Part shown: piece by piece, positions 1 through 6,134 of the stretch
How the letters are laid out: every line of letters starts with the position of its first letter
How positions within the stretch are numbered: the first letter of the stretch is position 1
Assembly: GCA_965603515.1 (NCBI GenBank)
Contig: CBFDDH010000050.1
Coordinates: 1 to 13,661 of the forward strand
DNA: 13,661 nucleotides
From: JAUVZL01 sp965603515
Lineage (GTDB): Bacteria > Hydrothermota > Tepidihabitantia > SM23-42
Direction: 5' to 3'
Program-made: the position numbers and the translations under genes
The notes under the pieces: generated by a model
What the model was told of the DNA's origin: nothing
Seen by the model: only the letters and a program-made list of their open reading frames with translations
The model's database searches: none

Positions 1-334
1 CATCACGGTCCACTGAAGTTATTACAACATATTTCAGCCCGAGTTTTTTTATCGCCGCACCTACATGACCGGGTTCTTGAGGATCAATCTTACCCCTTGG
101 ATTTCCAGTTTCAACCGAGCAGAAACGGCAAGCGCGCGTGCAAATTTTTCCCAATATCATTATTGTAGCACTATTATTGTTCCAGCATTCGTGCATATTA
201 GGACAGCGCGCTTCCTGACACACAGTTGAAAGATTATACTGTTTGAGTAAGTCAGAAACTGCCCGGAAATCGTAACCTGACGGAATTCTAACCTTTAACC
301 ACTCGGGTTTTCTTAGATGATCTCGTCTAAACAT
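1..334 (-). CDS. lipA: Lipoyl synthase LipA, N-terminal part (cut by left edge)
   Basis: Radical SAM enzyme that inserts two sulfurs into protein-bound octanoyl groups to make lipoyl cofactor in the cytoplasm. The 111 visible residues begin MFRRDHLRKPEWLKV, a typical LipA N-terminus. They contain the auxiliary [4Fe-4S] motif CX4CX5C (C39, C44, C50) and the radical SAM motif CX3CX2C (C65, C69, C72 in CTRACRFC), followed by GNPRG. The rest of the barrel and the C-terminal RSSY serine motif lie beyond the left edge. The ATG at 332-334 sits inside the end of lipB (22-nt overlap) with no close Shine-Dalgarno, so translation is probably coupled to lipB. Family assignment is secure because both cysteine triads have exact spacing. 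Confidence 0.96.
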   Translation of the reverse strand, partial: MFRRDHLRKPEWLKVRIPSGYDFRAVSDLLKQYNLSTVCQEARCPNMHECWNNNSATIMILGKICTRACRFCSVETGNPRGKIDPQEPGHVGAAIKKLGLKYVVITSVDRD

Positions 335-1008
335 TTTGTAGTTGGCGTGCCTCTAAAAACTGAAGCAAAGCTGTCTATGATACTTTGCTTCACCTTATCA
401 AAATCTACTTGTTTTTGGAGTATTTCCTGCATCGATGTCATGGTAACGTTTTTCAAACCACAGGGAACGATTAAATCAAAATGATCTAAATTAGTATTCA
501 CATTGAGGGCAAACCCGTGAAAACTCACCCACCTTTTAACCGCGATCCCTATTGAGCAAATCTTTTTCTCAGCAACCCAAACTCCGATCATCTTTTCTCT
601 TTTTTCTCCTGATATGCCAAATGTGGCAAGCGTCGTTATTATCGCATCCATCATCTTATTAACAAACGGTCTTATCCCTGCTAACCCTTTTTTCACATTG
701 AAAATAGGATAGCCAACCAACTGTCCATAACCATGATAGGTTACATCACCACCCCGTTCGATCTCATAATATGCGATCCCCTTTTTTTCAAGCACTTTTG
801 GAGACAGTAATAGGTTAAGGGTTTTACCACTCTTACCCATGGTGATAACCGGATTATGTTCAACGAGCAACAAAGTATTGCAGAGTTTTTCCTGCACTCT
901 TTTGTCATGGATTACCTTTTGAAGATCCCAGACTTCCTTATAGTCTTTTTGTCCGAGGTCAACAACATTGAATTTCTTGAATGAGTTAATGTCAATTGGG
1001 ATTTTCAT
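313..1008 (-). CDS. lipB: Octanoyltransferase LipB
   Basis: Transfers octanoyl from octanoyl-ACP to lipoyl domains, the step before LipA, in the cytoplasm. The 231-residue length is usual for the family. The signature RGGDVTYHGYGQ is at residues 85-96. The catalytic pair is visible: Lys158 in the AVKRWVSFHGFALNV stretch and Cys183 in IVPCG. The gene follows the BFD-like protein by 72 nt and overlaps lipA by 22 nt, giving a lipB-lipA operon for de novo lipoate synthesis. The Shine-Dalgarno is weak, and a perfect 16-nt dyad (1019-1034) lies just upstream of the start. No irregularity is seen in the protein. Confidence 0.97.
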   Translation of the reverse strand: MKIPIDINSFKKFNVVDLGQKDYKEVWDLQKVIHDKRVQEKLCNTLLLVEHNPVITMGKSGKTLNLLLSPKVLEKKGIAYYEIERGGDVTYHGYGQLVGYPIFNVKKGLAGIRPFVNKMMDAIITTLATFGISGEKREKMIGVWVAEKKICSIGIAVKRWVSFHGFALNVNTNLDHFDLIVPCGLKNVTMTSMQEILQKQVDFDKVKQSIIDSFASVFRGTPTTKCLDEII

Positions 1009-1018
1009 TATTCTATCA

Positions 1019-1034
1019 GTTCGATAAATCGAAC
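1019..1034. repeat. Perfect inverted repeat upstream of lipB
   Basis: GTTCGAT-AA-ATCGAAC is a perfect dyad with 7-bp arms, ending 11 nt before the lipB start codon in the 72-nt gap after the BFD-like gene. As RNA it could form a 6-bp stem with a four-base loop. As DNA it could be a protein-binding site. It has no U-tract, so it is not an intrinsic terminator. The role is unknown. Confidence 0.5.
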
Positions 1035-1080
1035 GACTACAGAATTCGACTGAGGAAAAAGGGCAGGGATAGGTTGTTAT

Positions 1081-1338
1081 TCATTTCTCTTCTACTGTGG
1101 CACTGATGGGGATAGGTTTTGTGGGTGGTCGGTAAGTGGGCTGGACAATCTGCGCAACCGGGATACCGAGTTCATGTGAAATTATCTTAGCGATGTGCTT
1201 ACGGCAGCCTTTTCCCTGACAAAGTCCCATTGTAACCCGGATAATGCGTTTAAGATCATCGATCGTGTGGTAACCTCCATGAATTTTTTCAATGATCTCT
1301 TCTTCAGTAACATCTTCACAACGACAAATAATTTTCAT
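1081..1338 (-). CDS. BFD-like [2Fe-2S]-binding protein
   Basis: An 85-residue cytoplasmic redox protein of the bacterioferritin-associated-ferredoxin-like [2Fe-2S] type. The four cluster ligands are C5 and C7 (CRC) and C40 and C45 (CQGKGC), the usual CxC...CX4C arrangement. The tail YRPPTKPIP is typical of small subunits or domains that accompany FAD-dependent amino-acid or opine oxidases and proline/hydroxyproline dehydrogenases (family knowledge). No FAD subunit lies beside it, so its partner is not visible. A two-cluster ferredoxin of the sort found in the same complexes is encoded at 3135-3587. The start is the ATG directly downstream of a strong promoter, with only 6 nt between the -10 element and ATG. 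It is the first gene of the unit leading into lipB and lipA. A function in lipoate synthesis is not shown. Confidence 0.88.
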   Translation of the reverse strand: MKIICRCEDVTEEEIIEKIHGGYHTIDDLKRIIRVTMGLCQGKGCRKHIAKIISHELGIPVAQIVQPTYRPPTKPIPISATVEEK

Positions 1339-1343
1339 ACTCT

Positions 1344-1371
1344 ATTATATTCGAAATCAAGTTACGGTCAA
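1344..1371 (-). promoter_or_regulatory. Sigma-70-type promoter of the BFD-like/lipB/lipA unit
   Basis: Read on the minus strand: TTGACC (1366-1371), a 16-nt spacer, then TATAAT (1344-1349). The -10 box matches consensus and the -35 box matches at 5 of 6 positions. Only six bases (AGAGTA) separate the -10 box from the ATG, so transcription would begin at or beside the start codon and the mRNA would be leaderless. Confidence 0.65.
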
Positions 1372-1398
1372 GCAGGTCATGGAATCCCCATATCCTTC

Positions 1399-1419
1399 GA
1401 TTTTTCACAGATTTTTCAC
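1399..1419. repeat. Tandem 10-nt direct repeat in divergent intergenic region
   Basis: GATTTTTCAC occurs twice (1399-1408 and 1410-1419), an 11-nt period, followed by a degenerate third GATTATCC. It lies between the two divergent promoters (minus strand at 1344-1371, plus strand at 1458-1486). The period is about one DNA turn, so it could be a direct-repeat operator. No regulator can be named. Confidence 0.4.
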
Positions 1420-1457
1420 GATTATCCTGCATAATACAATTGAATAGCACAGGGATA

Positions 1458-1486
1458 TTGACAACAGATGATCAATGTACTATTAT
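1458..1486 (+). promoter_or_regulatory. Sigma-70-type promoter of the 1508-3072 gene pair
   Basis: TTGACA (1458-1463), a 17-nt spacer, then TATTAT (1481-1486). The -35 box is perfect and the -10 box matches at 5 of 6 positions. The predicted start is near 1492-1494, giving a leader of about 15 nt that begins around the GGAGG at 1492-1496. Confidence 0.65.
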
Positions 1487-1507
1487 GAAGTGGAGGAATA
1501 TTAAGAT

Positions 1508-2071
1508 ATGATGATATTTATTATTGTATGCCAACTGTACAATCCGTCCCTTTCTCTTGGCATATTATTGCCTGACAGTGATACGGAAATACGTTTCACA
1601 TATTTCTATCACATTGAACTTGAGAATAGTTTTGTCGAAGGATTGATCGTCCCTGGAATATTCGCAGATTTTTTCTATAAAGATGAATATATGCATTATG
1701 ATTCTAATAGCTCGGGCTTACCATTGACCCTCAGGGCAGGCGGTGGTGGACTGCAATTAAAAGTGAATGCCACACAGAATATTGGGTTTGCTTTTAATCT
1801 TGGTTATTATTTCGGCGAATTTCTGTATCCAGTTGTTAAAGATAGCGGCATAGTTATCAGAGAAAGCGTATGGCGCAGATCTTATGGAACCAGTGCCGCC
1901 GCATATCTGTTCAAGGATATACGTAGGCTCAGAATCGGATTAAAATTGTATGTAAATCTCATTCCTTTCGGAGCGGAAAAAAGAAATCCATGGTTAGAAA
2001 ATCAACCACCGTATTTAGACTATGCATCATTGAACAGTTTAGGATTAGGTTTATTAGTTGGTTTAAATTAG
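1508..2071 (+). CDS. Hypothetical protein, possible small outer-membrane beta-barrel
   Basis: I do not recognise a named family for this 187-residue protein. It starts with a short hydrophobic segment (MMIFIIVCQLY, residues 1-11) that could be a signal peptide. It continues with alternating polar/hydrophobic stretches rich in Gly, Tyr and Phe, for example around AGGGGLQLKV and NLGYYFGEF, and ends in LGLGLLVGLN. This is the composition of a small transmembrane beta-barrel, so an outer-membrane location is inferred. The start is the first ATG after an in-frame stop (1502-1504). A GGAGG at 1492-1496 is 11 nt upstream, slightly far. It is followed after 8 nt by the DUF2330 gene, so the two are probably co-transcribed from the promoter at 1458-1486. 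Confidence 0.6.
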   Translation: MMIFIIVCQLYNPSLSLGILLPDSDTEIRFTYFYHIELENSFVEGLIVPGIFADFFYKDEYMHYDSNSSGLPLTLRAGGGGLQLKVNATQNIGFAFNLGYYFGEFLYPVVKDSGIVIRESVWRRSYGTSAAAYLFKDIRRLRIGLKLYVNLIPFGAEKRNPWLENQPPYLDYASLNSLGLGLLVGLN

Positions 2072-2079
2072 GGGGCAAA

Positions 2080-3072
2080 ATGAAGAAATTGTCATTACTC
2101 GCGATCTTCATCAGACTTATCTGGGCTGATGGTGGTATGATACCACCACAGGGAGATTATGAAATTTATAGCTCAGACCAGGTTGCCATCATAAAAGTCC
2201 TACCAGACTCAGAAGAACTTTCAATTTTGGTAAAAGCGTACTGGGTCAATGATTATAATGGCTTTGCATGGGTTATTCCTTTACCTTCCCAACCCCAGGT
2301 TAGTGAAGTAGATGTAGAACTCTTCACTAATTTAGCACATCTCACTGCACCGCTTTATACTGAAGGAGGATGTAGTGGACCATTTGGTACAGGAAGCGGC
2401 TTGGGAGATAAATATGGACAAGACTACTATAATGTGGTGAGTTATGATACCATCGGATTCTTAGGTACAGTCCTCATCCATACTAATACTGCTGATTCTC
2501 TGACCACCTGGTTAAATAACAACGATTATATTGTAATCGCTGGTGCTGAGGCAATGTTTGAAAATTACATAAATCGCAACTGGAACTATTTTTTCATTGC
2601 TCGTTCTGATACGACCCAACAAAGTTCTGATGAGAGTGTTGGCATCAGTTTTAAATTTCCATCAGACACACTTGTTTATCCAATGAAGATCTCTTCGATT
2701 TCATCCTTAGGGTCAACCTCGTTATATCTCTATGTTGTTAGTGAACATAAGATGTTCTTTGATAATGCTGAACTTGAGTATGCCAATAACATTTCCAAAA
2801 AAGAGCTGGATGGTATTAAGCAAGAGTATCCTATTCTTCACGAATATATTAAAGAAGGTAGTTATATTACAAAATTAAAAAGAGAGTATACAAACCCTTC
2901 TGAGATGTCATCTGATATTTCAATCTATCAATCTCCTGATGATACTGAATATCACAAATTTGCAGAGGACTATTGGTATTCAGGATTCGCTAACAGCATG
3001 CTTTTACCATTACTAATCTGCGTTATACTTATAGCCTTCAGTAAATTAAAAAGGAAGAAACATCTGTTGTAA
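2080..3072 (+). CDS. DUF2330-type secreted/membrane-anchored protein
   Basis: A 330-residue protein with a signal peptide (about residues 1-16, cut near WADGG) and a C-terminal hydrophobic anchor at about residues 304-322 followed by a basic tail (KLKRKKHLL). The mature N-terminus DGGMIPP, then SDQVAIIKVLP and AYWVNDYNGFAWVIPLP, match my memory of the DUF2330 family, whose function is unknown. The topology suggests a large periplasmic domain held in the inner membrane. The start is the ATG at 2080, preceded by AGGGGG and followed by a classical signal peptide. The open frame extends back to 1990, but that would overlap the upstream gene by 82 nt and bury the signal peptide. Only one cysteine (C98) is seen in the periplasmic part. 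It is probably co-transcribed with the small barrel-like protein upstream. Confidence 0.75.
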   Translation: MKKLSLLAIFIRLIWADGGMIPPQGDYEIYSSDQVAIIKVLPDSEELSILVKAYWVNDYNGFAWVIPLPSQPQVSEVDVELFTNLAHLTAPLYTEGGCSGPFGTGSGLGDKYGQDYYNVVSYDTIGFLGTVLIHTNTADSLTTWLNNNDYIVIAGAEAMFENYINRNWNYFFIARSDTTQQSSDESVGISFKFPSDTLVYPMKISSISSLGSTSLYLYVVSEHKMFFDNAELEYANNISKKELDGIKQEYPILHEYIKEGSYITKLKREYTNPSEMSSDISIYQSPDDTEYHKFAEDYWYSGFANSMLLPLLICVILIAFSKLKRKKHLL

Positions 3073-3106
3073 TCCAAGGATTCAAAGCCAAGCCCATCTT
3101 TCCTCA

Positions 3107-3134
3107 TTGACACCTATAGATTTTTGATTACCAT
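3107..3134 (+). promoter_or_regulatory. Candidate promoter of the ferredoxin-like gene
   Basis: TTGACA (3107-3112), a 16-nt spacer, then TACCAT (3129-3134), which matches the -10 consensus at 4 of 6 positions. The gene has an ATG at once (3135) and another 6 nt later (3141). The expected transcription start falls on the second ATG, the same geometry as the BFD-like gene. No Shine-Dalgarno is present. Confidence 0.45.
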
Positions 3135-3587
3135 ATGATAATGAATACAACTCCATCACAGGTCCGTCGAGGAAAAAAAACATATGTCGTCATTGAATGT
3201 CCGGAAAAAATCCCGTGTGACCCTTGTGTTGATGCATGTGCTCAGGGCGCGATTTCAATCCCAGGCTCAATAATTGAACTACCCGAGATTGACTATGAAA
3301 AGTGTACAGGTTGTTTATTATGTATCCCAAAATGTCCTGGACTTGCGATATTTGTCATCGATGAAACACCCGAAGATCATTCGATTATCTATATCCCTTA
3401 TGAACTGCTTCCCAGACCTAAAAAAGGTGATAAGGTGTTGGCGCTTGATCGAGAAGGCAAGGAACAGGGTGAAGTAACCGTCACAAAAGTCATAGACTCG
3501 CCAAATTTTGACCACTGCGCAGTGATCGGTTTTTCAGTACGCAAGGACCTGATCAATGATATCCGCTTTATCAAGTTCAGGCAATAA
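3135..3587 (+). CDS. 4Fe-4S dicluster ferredoxin-like protein
   Basis: A 150-residue cytoplasmic electron-transfer protein. Residues 18-76 hold two cluster motifs: C22-X5-C28-X2-C31-X3-C35, and C57-X2-C60-X2-C63-X3-C67 followed by Pro. The CPEKIPCDPC...IDYEKCTGC arrangement, with a C-terminal extension of about 75 residues containing a small beta-rich segment (KKGDKVLALDREG), resembles the ferredoxin subunit of FAD-dependent amino-acid dehydrogenase/oxidase complexes such as archaeal proline dehydrogenase types (family knowledge, not proven here). The matching BFD-like subunit is about 1.8 kb away on the other strand, but no FAD subunit is in the window. The first ATG is kept as the boundary. 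The ATG at 3141 is at least as likely, because the putative -10 box ends at 3134 and no Shine-Dalgarno is visible. Confidence 0.85.
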   Translation: MIMNTTPSQVRRGKKTYVVIECPEKIPCDPCVDACAQGAISIPGSIIELPEIDYEKCTGCLLCIPKCPGLAIFVIDETPEDHSIIYIPYELLPRPKKGDKVLALDREGKEQGEVTVTKVIDSPNFDHCAVIGFSVRKDLINDIRFIKFRQ

Positions 3588-3599
3588 GTCCTAGTTATG

Positions 3600-3622
3600 T
3601 GGTATTATTAAAAAAAAGGAGG
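3600..3622 (+). promoter_or_regulatory. Extended -10 promoter and strong RBS of the M28 peptidase
   Basis: TGGTATTAT (3600-3608) fits an extended -10 element (TGnTATAAT) with no good -35 box. It is followed by AAAGGAGG (3615-3622), 4 nt before the ATG at 3627. This is the clearest Shine-Dalgarno on the plus strand and fixes the start. The leader would be short, about 12 nt. Confidence 0.45.
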
Positions 3623-3626
3623 CTGT

Positions 3627-5180
3627 ATGTTTAAAAAACTACTATTTCTTTATATAATTCTAGGTATTATGTTATTTGCTGATACATATCTTGTAAGGAT
3701 CGATCTTGATGGAACAAGGCTTAAGCCGTTTATCAAAACAGACATTGCAGTTCTTGTTGAGCTCGAGCATACTGCGATCCTTCTTGTAAATGAGGAAGAA
3801 TTTAACCTGATTTCAAACCGGTCGTTTGAAGTACTCGATGGGAACCCTAGTGAAGATGATTACTATCTCGTTCGCCAGGTTGATGAAACAATCGATCTCG
3901 GTCTTTACGGTGATATTCTGTTCAGCGAAAATATGGATTATCTTCTTAGGATCGATCACGCAGTATTTGAAGAATTGATCAAACAAAAAGTTATGGTTAA
4001 GAAATTATTCTTGCGATCTATCGTGCTCAGTGATGGAAATCCACAACCTGAAATATTAATAGATCCTACTATCCAAGCGATCGTGGATCTTGTTGATGCG
4101 GACTCTGTACTTGCCAACGTACAGCGACTCCAGGATTTCGTGTCCCGATATTCAACCTATGATTCCTGTTTTTCAGCAGCGGATTGGATCGCAGATGAAT
4201 TCAATGCCTATGACCTGGATTCTGTATACTTACAATACCACACAGGTGGTCACGCACCCAATGTCATTGGTGTAAAACGTGGTGTACTCTATCCAGATTC
4301 AATTTATACTGTTGTCTGTGGGCACTTTGATGCGACTTCTTATTTGGCTCCAGAGATAGCACCCGGGGCTGATGACAATGCTAGCGGAACAACCGCGGCG
4401 CTCGAAGCCGCCCGTGTTATGCAAAACTATGATTTCGAATATTCTATCCGGTATATGGCTTTTTCTGGAGAAGAATTCGGTCTCTACGGCAGTGAGTACT
4501 ATGCTCAACAGGCTTATACACGCGGTGACAGCATACGCGGTGTCTTCAATGCTGATATGATCGGGTATTCTGATGTACAGCCAGAAGACCTTGAAGTTAT
4601 CGGTAAAATATCAAACCCTTCTTGCGATTGGCTTGCTGACTTTTTTATTGCCGCAGCTGATTCATACACGACACTTCCTACGGACAAGCACTTAACGAGT
4701 AACTGGATACCTTCTGACAATCAATCATTTCTGGATTATGGATATCCCGCATTACTCGGTATCGAGGACTACGGCGTAACAAATCCATGGTATCATTCAC
4801 CAGGAGATACGATCGGCTCCGGCTATAATGATAATGCTTTCTGCACTGAGGTAATAAAAGCACATGTCGCAGCAGTGGCGATCATGGCCGTACCCTATGA
4901 GACCGCAGCAGAAGAGGTGACCGAAACCAGGTTCAATCCAGAACTGACCATCTACCCGACTGTGAACGGTTCTCACTTCACAATAATGTTCAATGGACAA
5001 GATCCATCTCTTGCGATCTTTGATGTTACAGGCAGGCAAGTAAGAATATATAGTAATACGAGTAAGATAACCTGGTATGGTAATGACGACAGCGGCAGAC
5101 AATTACCTGCTGGTGTCTATTTTGTCCGGGCGTCGAACAAAGATTCTGAAATTATCAAGAAAATCGTATTAGTCCGATAG
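3627..5180 (+). CDS. Secreted M28-family zinc peptidase with C-terminal sorting domain
   Basis: A 517-residue exported aminopeptidase-like enzyme. A signal peptide covers about residues 1-18. An N-terminal accessory region (about 20-145) precedes the M28 catalytic domain (about 160-425). The metal and catalytic residues are in place: H233 and D235 (GHFDA), D249 (GADDNASG), E282/E283 (SGEEFGLYGSEYY), D310 (NADMIGY) and H390 (WYHSPGDT). Residues about 435-517 form a Por/type IX-like sorting domain, with NPELTIYPT, then FDVTGRQV, LPAGVYFVR and a terminal IVLVR. The enzyme is therefore probably secreted or surface-attached and involved in peptide degradation. It is monocistronic, with its own promoter. 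Its stop codon directly abuts the stop of the convergent arsenic operon. Substrate preference cannot be read from sequence. Confidence 0.93.
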   Translation: MFKKLLFLYIILGIMLFADTYLVRIDLDGTRLKPFIKTDIAVLVELEHTAILLVNEEEFNLISNRSFEVLDGNPSEDDYYLVRQVDETIDLGLYGDILFSENMDYLLRIDHAVFEELIKQKVMVKKLFLRSIVLSDGNPQPEILIDPTIQAIVDLVDADSVLANVQRLQDFVSRYSTYDSCFSAADWIADEFNAYDLDSVYLQYHTGGHAPNVIGVKRGVLYPDSIYTVVCGHFDATSYLAPEIAPGADDNASGTTAALEAARVMQNYDFEYSIRYMAFSGEEFGLYGSEYYAQQAYTRGDSIRGVFNADMIGYSDVQPEDLEVIGKISNPSCDWLADFFIAAADSYTTLPTDKHLTSNWIPSDNQSFLDYGYPALLGIEDYGVTNPWYHSPGDTIGSGYNDNAFCTEVIKAHVAAVAIMAVPYETAAEEVTETRFNPELTIYPTVNGSHFTIMFNGQDPSLAIFDVTGRQVRIYSNTSKITWYGNDDSGRQLPAGVYFVRASNKDSEIIKKIVLVR

Positions 5181-5420
5181 CTACTGCTCTTCTGTTATCC
5201 ACTTTTTTATCTCATCTTTTGATGGGATTTTACCGACTGACTTGACCTTACCGTTGATAACAAGACCCGGTGTTGCAATAACGTTGTATTCAGCGATCTT
5301 CATAAGATCAGTAATTTTTTGAACATCCGCAGCAAAACCGAGTTCAGCAAGGACATCGATCGTTCGTTTCATTACGTCCTCACACCTGGGACAACCAGGA
5401 CCCAAAATTCTTATTTCCAT
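5181..5420 (-). CDS. Small thioredoxin, MTH895/TM0996 type (CPRC)
   Basis: A 79-residue cytosolic thioredoxin-fold protein. The N-terminal strand MEIRILGPG leads to the redox motif CPRC (C10, C13), and the cis-proline loop is ATPGLVING (P51). The length and layout match the glutaredoxin-sized MTH895/TM0996 family, often found beside ArsR, permease and CcdA genes (family knowledge). With no signal peptide it should work in the cytosol, either as electron donor to the CcdA encoded 13 nt upstream or as a partner in metalloid reduction. A GGAGAG precedes the ATG at good distance. It is the last gene of the operon, and its stop touches the stop of the M28 gene. Confidence 0.9.
   Translation of the reverse strand: MEIRILGPGCPRCEDVMKRTIDVLAELGFAADVQKITDLMKIAEYNVIATPGLVINGKVKSVGKIPSKDEIKKWITEEQ
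5210..5231 (+). terminator. Weak candidate terminator for the M28 peptidase, inside the convergent gene
   Basis: TCTCATC-TTTT-GATGGGA forms a 7-bp stem (one G-U pair) with a four-base loop, followed by TTTT. It lies 30 nt after the M28 stop, within the coding region of the small thioredoxin on the other strand. The T-tract is short, so this is tentative. Confidence 0.3.
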
Positions 5421-5433
5421 TTTTCTCTCCTTT

Positions 5434-6132
5434 TTATGATGTTGCGATTAGATAAATACCACCAATAATTACTAGAATACCGCATATTCTCTTCACGATC
5501 ACCGCTCCTTTTGATCTTTCTGTCCAGTGTAAATAGTGCCCTACGGTTTCGGTCAAAGAACCGGCAAGGACGATTATTGAACAATGACCAACACCATAGG
5601 CGAGCAGTAGACCAATCGCATAGAACATTTTATCTGCAGCAACCTTGAAGACAACGCCCAACATCGGTGCCATATAGGCAAAGGTGCAGGGTCCTAAGGC
5701 AAGACCAAATGTCAATCCAATAATAAAGGCACCAAGCATTCCTTTCTGTTTTATTTGTTTGCCACCTGAGCCTGACCACGGTAAAGGAATAACATCGAGT
5801 AAATGCAGCCCAATTACAAAAAATATCACGGCGACAATATAATTGCCAATCGCACCGATATCGCCGAGCATCCGTCCGGTAAGGGCGGTCACCAAACCAA
5901 CCAGTGCGATAGTCACAAGAATCCCCAATGAAAAAAGCAACGATATCCAGAATGCTCGTTTTACGGTTATCTGCCCCTGTTCATCAATATAACCAATAAT
6001 CAAAGGTATGCTGGCAAGATGACACGGACTGAGGATAATACTTAAAATACCCCAGATGAACGACGCTCCAATTGCAATGATAGGGTTGCCTTCGACTGCT
6101 TTGGTTAACCAGGTAATAATTCCAATGAGCAT
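5434..6132 (-). CDS. CcdA/DsbD-type transmembrane electron transporter (copy 1)
   Basis: A 232-residue inner-membrane protein with about six transmembrane segments, the CcdA family size. It moves reducing equivalents from cytosolic thioredoxin to periplasmic thiol proteins. The two redox cysteines sit in the family motifs SPCHLASIPL (C37) and LGPCTFAYMAP (C149). A third cysteine, C184 in GVGHC, is shared with copy 2. The ATG lies 2 nt after the stop of the SurA-like/thioredoxin fusion, and a GGGGG precedes it. That tight coupling suggests the fusion protein is its periplasmic client and the small CPRC thioredoxin downstream its cytosolic donor. Cytochrome c maturation is unlikely to be the role here, because no haem-lyase genes are nearby and the neighbours are arsenic genes. 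Confidence 0.9.
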   Translation of the reverse strand: MLIGIITWLTKAVEGNPIIAIGASFIWGILSIILSPCHLASIPLIIGYIDEQGQITVKRAFWISLLFSLGILVTIALVGLVTALTGRMLGDIGAIGNYIVAVIFFVIGLHLLDVIPLPWSGSGGKQIKQKGMLGAFIIGLTFGLALGPCTFAYMAPMLGVVFKVAADKMFYAIGLLLAYGVGHCSIIVLAGSLTETVGHYLHWTERSKGAVIVKRICGILVIIGGIYLIATS

Positions 6133-6134
6133 GG

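Noticed and set aside
1019..1034. LexA-type box upstream of lipB
   Set aside because: The arms are in the reverse order of the CGAAC-N4-GTTCG box and the gene is not an SOS gene.
1990..2079. N-terminal extension of the DUF2330 protein
   Set aside because: It overlaps the preceding gene and would hide the signal peptide that begins at the ATG at 2080.
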